Source of the DNA: Clostridiales bacterium DTU032
Lineage (GTDB): Bacteria; Bacillota; Clostridia; Saccharofermentanales; DTU023
Assembly: GCA_001512745.1 (NCBI GenBank)
Contig: LFSM01000111.1
Coordinates: 7,029-55,627 of the forward strand
Reading direction: 5' to 3'
DNA length: 48,599 nucleotides
Each line of letters starts with the position of its first letter. Within the stretch, counting starts at the first letter, position 1. The notes beneath the pieces are model-generated. The model searched no databases. It saw only the letters and a program-made list of their open reading frames with translations, and was not told where the DNA came from. Shown piece by piece: positions 8,930 to 17,173 of the stretch. The position numbers and the translations under genes are program-made.

Positions 8930-8957
8930 AAAATCCTTAAACATATCACCTGCAAGC

Positions 8958-10349
8958 TTAGTCGCGATCTTCTCCCAACTCATCTTGCAGGAACCAGGGC
9001 AAGACACGACCGCCTTGCCTGCTTTGCTTATTCTTGGCAGGCTGCTGTGATTGGTCTTCATCACGGGAAGGTGCTTCATCAAGCACTCTGGGCTCTCGAT
9101 GTTCAGTCATTCTCTCCAGAACCTCTCCGGTCTGACGGCGATATTTCTCACCATCCTGGATCTTTTCAAAACTATCTCTGCTGCCCGGATTACTGCTACT
9201 GCGCGGATAAGTGACCGGCGGAATTTCGCGACGACGCGGCTTAAGGAAATCCGGCAGGTCATCCATGGTCGGAGTCTGTTGTTCATCACCCGGCATTGAT
9301 TTACGGGATGTTGAATACGATGATGCCATGGAAGCTACATTAGCTGATGTCTGCGTTGACTTGGCAGCATGCTGCTTAACCGCTTCTTCTTCAAAGCGGC
9401 TGGCGATAATTGTAATCATGATGTCATCCTGCATGTTATCATCGATAACGGCACCGAAGATGATGTCAGCGTCAGGAGAAACAGCCTCGCGAACCTGAGA
9501 TGCTGCCTCATTGACTTCTTTGATCCGCATATCACGGCCACCGGTAAAGTTAATTATGATGCTGTGAGCACCTTCAATCGTCGTGTCGAGCAAGGGGCTG
9601 CTCATAGCCTGCTTGACAGCTGTAGCTGACCGGCTTTCACCGCTGCCGCGGCCAATACCCATATGGCATACACCGGCGTCAGTCATTACGCGTCTGATAT
9701 CAGCCAGATCGAGGTTGATCAGACCGGGAACTGCGACTAGATCGGAGATGCTGGACACACCATATTGCAGGACATGGTCGGCCATGGAAAAGGCTTCATC
9801 CAGAGAAGTATCGTCGCTGGCTATCTCCAGCAGTTTGTCGTTGGGGACAACGATAAGAGAATCAACATATTGCTCAAGTTTGCGTCGGCCCGCTTCTGCA
9901 TTCTGACGGCGTCTGGAACCTTCAAAACGGAAAGGAGTCGTTACAACGGCTACTGTAAGAATACCCATTTCCCTGGCCTTAGCCGCAATAATAGGCGCTG
10001 CACCGGTACCGGTACCACCACCTAAACCTGCAGTAATAAAGAGCATATCCGTGCCCTGAATGGCCTTGGCAATATCCTCTATATTCTCTTCCGCCGCCTT
10101 CTGCCCCATATCGGGATTAGCTCCGCAGCCTAAGCCACGAGTCACTTTCTCACCAACCTGTATTGCTGTGGAAGCTTTAGTGCGGGACAGAGCCTGATGA
10201 TCGCTGTTCACAGAAATGAACTCTATGCCCTGAACTCCATCTTCTATCATGCGGTCAACTGCGTTGCCGCCGCCGCCACCAACACCTACTACTCTTATAG
10301 TCGCGTAGAAATCATCGTCCATACCAAAATCAAAATTATATTCTGCCAA
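8958..10349 (-). CDS. ftsZ: Cell division protein FtsZ with extended double-peptide tail
   Basis: The tubulin-like GTPase that forms the Z ring. The 463 residues include the G-box GGGTGTGA (110-117), the N-terminal [15 protein letters not shown] and the T7-loop catalytic motif NLDLAD (212-217). The core ends near 325 and is followed by a variable linker. The tail is unusual. A standard C-terminal peptide, [11 protein letters not shown] (from 364), is followed by about 75 more charged residues and then a second similar peptide, VLPWFLQDE (449-457), near the end. The start is TTG at 10349 with AAGGAG 7 bases upstream. It has its own promoter and terminator. No ftsA is adjacent. Confidence 0.97.
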   Translation of the reverse strand: MAEYNFDFGMDDDFYATIRVVGVGGGGGNAVDRMIEDGVQGIEFISVNSDHQALSRTKASTAIQVGEKVTRGLGCGANPDMGQKAAEENIEDIAKAIQGTDMLFITAGLGGGTGTGAAPIIAAKAREMGILTVAVVTTPFRFEGSRRRQNAEAGRRKLEQYVDSLIVVPNDKLLEIASDDTSLDEAFSMADHVLQYGVSSISDLVAVPGLINLDLADIRRVMTDAGVCHMGIGRGSGESRSATAVKQAMSSPLLDTTIEGAHSIIINFTGGRDMRIKEVNEAASQVREAVSPDADIIFGAVIDDNMQDDIMITIIASRFEEEAVKQHAAKSTQTSANVASMASSYSTSRKSMPGDEQQTPTMDDLPDFLKPRRREIPPVTYPRSSSNPGSRDSFEKIQDGEKYRRQTGEVLERMTEHREPRVLDEAPSRDEDQSQQPAKNKQSRQGGRVLPWFLQDELGEDRD

Positions 10350-10369
10350 GGATATGCTCCTTTCGTAAT

Positions 10370-10414
10370 AAAATCAGTTTTCCTGGATGTAATTACAAGC
10401 TTACAACTGATTTT
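10370..10414 (-). promoter_or_regulatory. Inverted repeat in the ftsZ leader
   Basis: Arms AAAATCAGTT (10370-10379) and AACTGATTTT (10405-10414) are perfectly complementary, with a 25-base loop. In the ftsZ mRNA this hairpin would form between the transcription start and the ribosome-binding site, ending about 5 bases before AAGGAG. No U tract follows, so it is not a terminator. It may tune translation or mRNA stability. Confidence 0.5.
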
Positions 10415-10455
10415 AAGCGAGGTTCCTTCTTTATACCTCTAATGTATTTGGCGTT

Positions 10456-10484
10456 ATTCTACATGAAAGCCCATATATTTACAA
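10456..10484 (-). promoter_or_regulatory. Probable sigma-A promoter of ftsZ
   Basis: A -35 TTGTAA (10479-10484) and a -10 TAGAAT (10456-10461) are separated by exactly 17 bases. The expected transcript would begin near 10449 and carry a leader of about 100 bases with the 10370-10414 hairpin. It separates ftsZ from the upstream sbp gene by a promoter-bearing gap of 221 bases. Confidence 0.65.
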
Positions 10485-10570
10485 TAAGGAAGCACTCAAA
10501 TCCCTCTACAATCAAGCTTTTGACTATTTACATGTTGTCATCTTAATGAGATTGCCTCAACTTATTAATA

Positions 10571-11029
10571 TTATTTTTTGCTTTTGCCTTCTTCTGCGCT
10601 TTTTGGGGCAGCTGGCTCATTTATTTCCACTCTGGCGGAGTTCCTTCTATCTTTAAATCGCTTGTATAAATCTGCAACATATTCTCTGAAATTTTTGAAG
10701 ATACGATAGGTGAAAACAAAGGCAATTATTGTTGATAATTCAAAATTTATCTGCTTGCCTAAAGCAGCCAAAAACACTGCCATCGCAGTATTTGCGAAGA
10801 ATTCTAAAAGGAAATTATTCTCCGCCTTTCTGTCTTCACTTTTCTTATTGAGAACCGAAAGCAATATATCTGCTCCGGAGAGGACGAGAAGAGCAAGATA
10901 GGGTGCCCAGGCGGCAGGAACAGGTACACTAACAAACAAACCTATGATTAGACCGATTAGCAAGCCTATTAGTGGTAACAATGTTGCTCTCCCTTCAGTG
11001 TTTTGGGGAATTGTCAGTTGTAAGTACAT
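10571..11029 (-). CDS. sbp: Small basic membrane protein Sbp (DUF1290)
   Basis: A 152-residue integral membrane protein. Hydrophobic segments (about 18-60, GLLIGLIIGLFVSVPVPAAW...ILLSVL, and about 72-108) match the DUF1290 family, which sits between divIB and ftsZ in many Firmicutes. Its biochemical role is not established. The C-terminus carries an extra hydrophilic tail from about residue 112. The ATG at 11029 has AAGGA 10 bases upstream. A TTG at 10981 with GGGAG upstream would give the more usual family N-terminus (LLPLIGLLIG), so the start is uncertain. It lies 14 bases after ftsQ. Confidence 0.8.
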   Translation of the reverse strand: MYLQLTIPQNTEGRATLLPLIGLLIGLIIGLFVSVPVPAAWAPYLALLVLSGADILLSVLNKKSEDRKAENNFLLEFFANTAMAVFLAALGKQINFELSTIIAFVFTYRIFKNFREYVADLYKRFKDRRNSARVEINEPAAPKSAEEGKSKK

Positions 11030-11043
11030 GTCGGAATGGTCCT

Positions 11044-11994
11044 TCAGGACTTGTCAGGACGAAAATGCACTGTCAGTCCGGTCATGTCGAGTTCACCCGC
11101 TGATTTGTCTGTGAACTGCTCAACAAAGATCAGGTCAGAAAGCAATACAAGTTTATCCTGTAAGTACCTGTTATCATCCAGTTTAACACGAATCATACCG
11201 CCCTGCGTACTGGGAATATGTAAGAAAAAAGTATTATTATCCTGCCAAATGATATGCCGAATTAGCGGCAGCAAGTGCTTGCCATCAGCCTTACTGCTGT
11301 CATTGCGTATAATCTCCGCTGTTACGCTAATCGACTTTTGCAGTCTTTCCTTCTGATCTGTCTGTAGTTGAACCCCCGGCTCCGCTGTCTCTTTTAACAC
11401 TATTTGCTCCACGCTGGGAAAGATATCTGAGGCTTCCTCCAGCAGCTCTAAAACTATGAGGTCTTTGTCAATCAGAGCGTAGCCACCGGGTACGCGAACA
11501 CACAAAACTTCAGTTTTCTCTTTTAGATCGATCTTTATTCTTCCGGGATAGGAAAAATACACCTCTGCAGCATCCAGTAAAGGAGACTCAGCCAGCAGCT
11601 TTTCTTCAGCAGCCCCATAATGAAGAGTCAGCAAAGATTTGAGATTACCGCCTATTTGGTAAAGAAAATGTTTGTCCAGATGGTGCGAGACGCCGTCTTT
11701 CACGCTTTGCGCATCCAGTCTGTAGGCTCCACTAACCTCTATGCTATCAATGGTAAAACCCGGTACAAGTGCGAGTAAAGTAATAATGACCAGCAGAGCT
11801 GCAATAATTGATAAAAATATAAGCGGCTTTTTGCTCATCAGATTTGAACGCCGCTGTTCCTTTCTCCTCTTTTTCCTGCTTTCCTCAGAAAATGGTGAAG
11901 GCTGAAAGCTGGCGCTCTTCGGTCGTTGAAGCTCTTTTGATCTTTTAGGAGCTAAACGACGGGACGAATACTTTTGTTTACTTGCTTTGCTCAT
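11044..11994 (-). CDS. ftsQ: Cell division protein FtsQ/DivIB
   Basis: A single-pass division protein that connects FtsL and FtsB/DivIC with septal synthases. The 316 residues comprise a long basic cytoplasmic N-terminus (1-55), one transmembrane helix (about 57-77), a POTRA domain starting at PGFTIDSIEVSGAYRLDAQSV, and a beta-rich FtsQ domain (YFSYPGRIKIDLKEKTEVLCVRVPGGYALIDKDLIVL). Its position between murG and sbp/ftsZ is canonical. The start overlaps the end of murG by 17 bases. Confidence 0.92.
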   Translation of the reverse strand: MSKASKQKYSSRRLAPKRSKELQRPKSASFQPSPFSEESRKKRRKEQRRSNLMSKKPLIFLSIIAALLVIITLLALVPGFTIDSIEVSGAYRLDAQSVKDGVSHHLDKHFLYQIGGNLKSLLTLHYGAAEEKLLAESPLLDAAEVYFSYPGRIKIDLKEKTEVLCVRVPGGYALIDKDLIVLELLEEASDIFPSVEQIVLKETAEPGVQLQTDQKERLQKSISVTAEIIRNDSSKADGKHLLPLIRHIIWQDNNTFFLHIPSTQGGMIRVKLDDNRYLQDKLVLLSDLIFVEQFTDKSAGELDMTGLTVHFRPDKS

Positions 11995-13141
11995 TACCGC
12001 CGTTATCCTTTGCCGAAAGATACGGAGCGATTTTCTGATAGATTAGCTGTGCTGCCGGTAATTTATCTGTTGCAGCAAGAGCTTGAGACATTGCTTGCAG
12101 TTCCTCAGGCTCATTAATAAAATAACTAACTTTTTCTACAAAGTAATCGCTGCTGAAGTTCTCATCTTTTACCATAATTGACCCGCCAATTGCGGACAGG
12201 CTTTGCGCATTTTTAGTCTGGTGGTCATCCATGGCCTGGGGGTAAGGGACCAGAATCGAAGGTTTAGCCAGGGCAATCAATTCTGCACAAGTCATGGCAC
12301 CGGAACGTGAAATCACGAGGTCGGATGCAGACATCCATTGCGCCATGTTGTAGAGGTAACTGGTAACCTGCACATTGGAAATTCCCTCGTAGATTTCAGG
12401 TGAGCTCTCCTGTTCTTTACCGGTACTTAGCATGATCATCAGTTCAGGATGCCGGTCAACCAGACTCTGCCAGCCGGAATTATCGCGCAGGTTACTGATT
12501 GCCTTGTTCAGGCGTTGCGCCCCGAGACTGCCGCCAGTGACGACAACGAGAAAACGATCCTGGGCAATGCCGATTGCATGTCTTCCTGCTTCTTTGTTCA
12601 GTGTATAAAAAACAGGCTGCACAGGATTACCGGTCACTGTTATCCTGGCCTGGTCAGAAAAATTCTTCTTGCTGTCTTCATTAGTTACAAAGACCTCCGC
12701 TGCGCGTTTGGCGAAAAAGCGGTTGGCTCTTCCCGGGTAAACATTCTGCTCGTGTAAGACAAAGGGAATCTTGCATTGGCCGGCAGCCATAATCACCGGA
12801 CCGCTCACATAACCGCCTGTCCCGACAACCAGAAGGGGCTTTACCTCTTTTATCAGTCGCCTGGCTGTTAAAGTTCCTTGAATATTATCTTTTACCCAGC
12901 GAAAAAACCAAGGTGAGTATTTAGTTGGAATACCACGGGCGGAAATCGGTATAAACTCATAACCCGCTGCCGGTACCATTTCTTCTTCAATATTGCCCTT
13001 TAAGCCACAGAAAATAATCCTGATATCCGGGTGCCGTTCTCTGATTTCACCGGCAATAGCTAATGCAGGATGTATATGTCCACTGGTGCCTCCGGCAACA
13101 AATATGACTGTTTTCTGAGAATGGTTTGCCCTTGTCTTCAC
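11978..13141 (-). CDS. murG: MurG, lipid II-forming GlcNAc transferase
   Basis: Transfers GlcNAc from UDP-GlcNAc to lipid I at the inner face of the membrane, giving lipid II. The 387 residues form two Rossmann domains. The N-terminal glycine loop reads AGGTSGHIHPALAI and the C-terminal UDP-sugar site includes VTGGSLGAQRLN and SRSGAMTCAELIALAKPSILVPYP. The start is GTG at 13141, 12 bases after ftsW. It belongs to the mraY-ftsW-murG lipid-II segment of the cluster. Confidence 0.96.
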   Translation of the reverse strand: MKTRANHSQKTVIFVAGGTSGHIHPALAIAGEIRERHPDIRIIFCGLKGNIEEEMVPAAGYEFIPISARGIPTKYSPWFFRWVKDNIQGTLTARRLIKEVKPLLVVGTGGYVSGPVIMAAGQCKIPFVLHEQNVYPGRANRFFAKRAAEVFVTNEDSKKNFSDQARITVTGNPVQPVFYTLNKEAGRHAIGIAQDRFLVVVTGGSLGAQRLNKAISNLRDNSGWQSLVDRHPELMIMLSTGKEQESSPEIYEGISNVQVTSYLYNMAQWMSASDLVISRSGAMTCAELIALAKPSILVPYPQAMDDHQTKNAQSLSAIGGSIMVKDENFSSDYFVEKVSYFINEPEELQAMSQALAATDKLPAAQLIYQKIAPYLSAKDNGGNEQSK

Positions 13142-13153
13142 TTATAACTCTCT

Positions 13154-14593
13154 CTAGCTTTTATGCTGGTCCAGAACGCGCACCAATTCAGGATTGCGCT
13201 GAACTCCGGTCTTAGATACACACAAAATCAAAGCAGCAGCTAAAGCGAAAATTATGTTCGCCGTACCGCCTGCTGAAAAAAACGGTAAGGATATGCCTGT
13301 TGCTGGTATGAGACTAGTCGCAACAGCCATATTTAAAAAAGCCTGAAATACAATCAAAAAGGTGAATCCTGCTGCTATATTACGTGCGGCCATGTTTGAT
13401 GCCCGCGCTGCAATGGAAAAACCGCCGATGAGAAAGAGCATGAAAATGAGCAGGACTGCGAGTGTGCCGATTAAGCCTAATTCTTCGCCAATGATCGGAA
13501 AAATGAAATCGTTGTGAGCTTCTGCCAACCAGTTAAGTTTCTGTGTACTCCGGCCCAGACCGACACCGGTCAATCCTCCCACACCAAATGCTATTTCTGC
13601 TTGTTCAACCTGCCTGCGGCCATCAGCATCGACAGAATCACGATCCCTGAATAAGTCCAAACGCTTCTGAGAGTGGGCGAATCTTTCAGAAACAAATTCA
13701 GGCAGGGATTTGTCATAAAAGACCGGTATAAACAGACTGAACAAGAGTAAGGCTACCAGCAGAAGCGGAATGGCATGGAGCAGCAAACCTCTGACAAAGG
13801 ATTCCGCTGGTATTTTTCCCATAAGAAACATCAAAACTGTCAGAACTGTAAGAATTATTGCGCCAGACATATGAGGCTGCAAGAGGACCAGTATGACCCA
13901 CAAGCCCATTAATAAAAGAGGGCGGGTGAAATCATAGAAAGTTTCCCTGTGTTTCTTTTTTAATTCACTTTCTGTTTTTTTGCCCCGGGCCACTTCCATT
14001 CCCGCCTTGTTTTTTCGCAGTTGCTGGCGCTCATAAAAATAGCTGGACAGATAATAGACCACACCGATCTTTGCCAGTTCTGAAGGCTGGAATTGAATGA
14101 AACCGATAACGACCCAGCGTTGCGCGCCCTGACTGGTTACACCTTTGAATGCTGTATAAAACAGAAGAAGCGTAATTATAAGATAGAGAATTGTACGCAG
14201 GCGGGGGCGGAGCAATTGCCGAAAAGGAACAAAGAGAGCGATAATTATCGCAATTATCGAACCAATTATGCTTAAACGCAACTGACGGGCGGCGGAAGCG
14301 GTGGCGTCAGCGACAACCTCAGTTCGCAGTGCTTCAGGCAAGTCCTGCAAGGCCGCCTCATCTTCAATCACATTGATATAACTGCTTGTGTTGACAAAAC
14401 TTTCGCCGAAACTGGCACTGAACATCATGATAAAGCCAAAGGCCATCAGGCTGATCCAGATAAAGAAAAAAGGCAGTGAGATACGCTTATGGCGAGCAAT
14501 ATCTTCAGGTCTCAATTCCACTTCTTCAGTGGCAGTCTCCTCTGCTGAATAACCGGGAAATCTTATAAGTTGTTCCTGCACATCATCCGCCAT
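13154..14593 (-). CDS. ftsW: SEDS peptidoglycan glycosyltransferase FtsW
   Basis: A septal SEDS-family glycan polymerase that works with the class B PBP encoded upstream. The 479 residues show about 10 membrane helices, the QFQPSELAKIG motif, the conserved Asp region AEAHNDFIFPIIGEELGLIG and the final ISLPFFSAGGT. Two loops are longer than usual. About 50 residues after the first helix (about 63-112, outside the cell) are rich in acidic residues and alanine, and a charged cytoplasmic loop follows the FQPSE helix. Position between mraY and murG indicates FtsW rather than RodA, which is encoded separately at 21,910-23,055. Confidence 0.93.
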   Translation of the reverse strand: MADDVQEQLIRFPGYSAEETATEEVELRPEDIARHKRISLPFFFIWISLMAFGFIMMFSASFGESFVNTSSYINVIEDEAALQDLPEALRTEVVADATASAARQLRLSIIGSIIAIIIALFVPFRQLLRPRLRTILYLIITLLLFYTAFKGVTSQGAQRWVVIGFIQFQPSELAKIGVVYYLSSYFYERQQLRKNKAGMEVARGKKTESELKKKHRETFYDFTRPLLLMGLWVILVLLQPHMSGAIILTVLTVLMFLMGKIPAESFVRGLLLHAIPLLLVALLLFSLFIPVFYDKSLPEFVSERFAHSQKRLDLFRDRDSVDADGRRQVEQAEIAFGVGGLTGVGLGRSTQKLNWLAEAHNDFIFPIIGEELGLIGTLAVLLIFMLFLIGGFSIAARASNMAARNIAAGFTFLIVFQAFLNMAVATSLIPATGISLPFFSAGGTANIIFALAAALILCVSKTGVQRNPELVRVLDQHKS

Positions 14594-14606
14594 AAACTAC
14601 TCCCAA

Positions 14607-15638
14607 TCAAATAGCGCTGTAAATGAACAAAATGCCCAAGAATCCGGAAGCAATTCCTATCAGATAGAAAATATTAGTTACCTTCTGCTCAGTCCAGCCG
14701 CCCAGCTCAAAATGGTGGTGAAGTGGGGCCATTCTAAATATTCTTTTACCGCCGGTACGACGGTAATAAAATCTTTGCATAACAACGGACAGTCCTTCAA
14801 AGAAAAAGACAAAGCCGATAATGACGGCCAGATAGGGAGTTCCCATAACGACACAAATTAGGGTAAAACCAATACCCAAAGCCTGAGAACCCGTGTCACC
14901 CATGAAGATCCGTGCGGGGTGGCGGTTAAAAAACAAAAAACCTAAACAGCCTGCAACTATAAGCATGGGCAGGAACTGCGATTGATACGGCAGCAGATGG
15001 GCAATTACCAGGATACGGGCGACTGCTGTCAGGAAGGTGCAGGCAATTGCCATCAATCCGGACAAGAGACCATCCAATCCATCAGTTATGTTTACTGAAT
15101 TGCTCATATAAAAAAGAAAGGGAATCAGAAACAGGAAATATAAGAATTGCCAGATACCGCTCAGAACAATTTTTCCCATAGTAAAAGGCATGAGAAAGTA
15201 TGTTTCTCCCGGCCGTATGTACACAAGCCAGGCCGATGCCAGGATGGAGAGCAGACCCAGCATTACGGTTTTTTGCCTGATGCTCAGGCCGTCTTTCGAA
15301 ATCCGAACTTTAATGTAGTCATCGATAAAGCCGACAATGGCAAACAAAAGCATAAATAGGAGTATTATGCCGAAGGTCTGCAGACCCGAGTAGATCAGAA
15401 ATGAGGCCAGGCCCACAATAAAGAGGGGCAGAAGAAAAAACAAAGCTCCGAAAGTTGGAGTACCGCTTTTTGAATAATGCGATTTAGGACCGTCGTCACG
15501 TACACGCTGACCAACATTCAGTTTCTTTACCAGAGGCATACCCAGGGCTCCGATTGTTACAGTAGCCAGAAACACTATCAAAGCCCAGATCAGCATGGTC
15601 TGGCCATCTAACATTTTAGTCGCCAAAAAAAGGCTCAT
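14607..15638 (-). CDS. mraY: Phospho-N-acetylmuramoyl-pentapeptide transferase
   Basis: Attaches phospho-MurNAc-pentapeptide to undecaprenyl phosphate, making lipid I. The 343-residue, roughly 10-helix protein has all the signature motifs: RDDGPKSHYSKSGTPTFG, the catalytic SNSVNITDGLDGL, FMGDTGSQALG and PLHHHFELGG. Its ATG shares one base with the murF stop, so murF and mraY are translationally coupled. In many relatives murD follows mraY; here ftsW follows directly. Confidence 0.97.
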   Translation of the reverse strand: MSLFLATKMLDGQTMLIWALIVFLATVTIGALGMPLVKKLNVGQRVRDDGPKSHYSKSGTPTFGALFFLLPLFIVGLASFLIYSGLQTFGIILLFMLLFAIVGFIDDYIKVRISKDGLSIRQKTVMLGLLSILASAWLVYIRPGETYFLMPFTMGKIVLSGIWQFLYFLFLIPFLFYMSNSVNITDGLDGLLSGLMAIACTFLTAVARILVIAHLLPYQSQFLPMLIVAGCLGFLFFNRHPARIFMGDTGSQALGIGFTLICVVMGTPYLAVIIGFVFFFEGLSVVMQRFYYRRTGGKRIFRMAPLHHHFELGGWTEQKVTNIFYLIGIASGFLGILFIYSAI

Positions 15639-17134
15639 TATTCAGTCCTCGCTTCTGCGGGCAGGAATTTATTCTGCAAAGCTTTGGTTACGCGTTCCAG
15701 ATGATAATAACGCGAGGCTTTTAATAAGACAAAATCTCCGCCCTCAACTTCCTGAAGAATCCGCGGCATGGCATCATCAACAGTCGTGTACCAGCCGGCA
15801 AAAAGATTGCGGCCTTCTGCTGTCTGCAAAAGTTTTTTCTTGGTATATTCCGTTTCTTTTCCAATCAGGATAATGCGGTCAAAATTGTAAGCTAAAATTT
15901 GACGGGCAGCGGTTTCGTGAACGCCTTTAGTATAACGCCCTAATTCACGCATTCCGCCCAGAACCAGTATGCGGCGACGTTCTTCAGCCATGATATCAAC
16001 AGTCTCCAGCGCTGAAGCAAATGACTCCGGAGATGCATTATATGCATCATCCATGACAGTAATAGTTCCCAGGTCCATCTGCTTTTGACGGCTGCCGATA
16101 TTAGTGAACTTAACAGCTGAGCCGGCGGCTTCATTCATGTCGAGCCCTAAGGCATAGGCAACGGCTAAGCCAAATAAAGAAGTATTCACATAGTGCTCGC
16201 CGGCTACCGGCAGGCTTATCTCCCACTGCTCATCAGGAGCCAGATTACTGCAGGCGATAAAGGAAGTACCGTTTTTATCGATTACCAGATCTTCCCACCA
16301 AAAAACAGGGCTGCCTTCACGCTCCAGCCGCGAAACGTTTTCTTTGCTTGCTACGAACCAGACCGGTACTGAAGGGAGCTCGCGGAGATACCATTCCTCA
16401 AGGAGCGGATCATCGCCGTTGAGTAACAAGAGGCCATTTTCTTTCATTCCTTTGATAATGGAAGTTTTTTCTTCCAGGATATTACGCATCGTGCCCAGAT
16501 ATTCCGCATGTGAAAAACCGATGTTTGTAATTATGCTTATATCCGGCCTGGCGATATTGGATAATTGCTCGATCTCGCCCGGTCTGTCCATTGCCACTTC
16601 TGTCACAAGTACTTGTGTGTCGGGATCTGTAGATAAAAGGGTGTCGGACAAGCCAATTTCATTATTCAGATTGCCTTCTGATTGCTCTGATATTAATTGT
16701 GATCTGACCATATTGCAAATCATATTCCGGGTCGTGGTCTTCCCTACACTGCCCGTAACCGCTACAACTGAGCATGACAACATCTTACGGTAACCTGCTG
16801 CCAGGTCCTGGTAAGCCTTCCAGGTATCGTCCACCAATAACAGATCCGGTCCGCCCACATCGCCTGATTCAACGTCTCTGATCCATTTTTTCACTAATGG
16901 TTCATCTTTCTCAACAACAAGCAAACCGGCTCCTTTTTTTACCGCTTCTGCAAGAAAACGATGTCCGTCGAAATGATCACCCCGCAAGGCGACATATGCT
17001 TCACCGACTTGTAGAGTCCGCGTATCTTTAGAAATACCGCTGTAAAACCTGTCAGTATCTTCCTCGTGCCGGGGTTCGCGCACCATCGTCCCCCCCGTCC
17101 ACTGCTTCATTTGACTTGGTAAAAACCTACCCAC
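15638..17134 (-). CDS. murF: UDP-N-acetylmuramoyl-tripeptide--D-alanyl-D-alanine ligase
   Basis: Adds D-Ala-D-Ala to the UDP-MurNAc-tripeptide, the last cytoplasmic step of precursor synthesis; it uses the product of Ddl. The 498 residues contain the N-terminal uridine-binding domain (SGISKDTRTLQVGEAYVALRGDHFDGHRF), the Mur-ligase P-loop AVTGSVGKTTTRNMI, and DDAYNASPESF in the C-terminal domain. GTG at 17134 is chosen because AGGAG lies 10 bases upstream; a TTG at 17143 is only 1 base from it. murE, which normally precedes murF, is not here. Confidence 0.95.
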   Translation of the reverse strand: MGRFLPSQMKQWTGGTMVREPRHEEDTDRFYSGISKDTRTLQVGEAYVALRGDHFDGHRFLAEAVKKGAGLLVVEKDEPLVKKWIRDVESGDVGGPDLLLVDDTWKAYQDLAAGYRKMLSCSVVAVTGSVGKTTTRNMICNMVRSQLISEQSEGNLNNEIGLSDTLLSTDPDTQVLVTEVAMDRPGEIEQLSNIARPDISIITNIGFSHAEYLGTMRNILEEKTSIIKGMKENGLLLLNGDDPLLEEWYLRELPSVPVWFVASKENVSRLEREGSPVFWWEDLVIDKNGTSFIACSNLAPDEQWEISLPVAGEHYVNTSLFGLAVAYALGLDMNEAAGSAVKFTNIGSRQKQMDLGTITVMDDAYNASPESFASALETVDIMAEERRRILVLGGMRELGRYTKGVHETAARQILAYNFDRIILIGKETEYTKKKLLQTAEGRNLFAGWYTTVDDAMPRILQEVEGGDFVLLKASRYYHLERVTKALQNKFLPAEARTE

Positions 17135-17173
17135 TTCAATCAATCTCCTAAACCTGAAAAAATCCTGCTCGCT

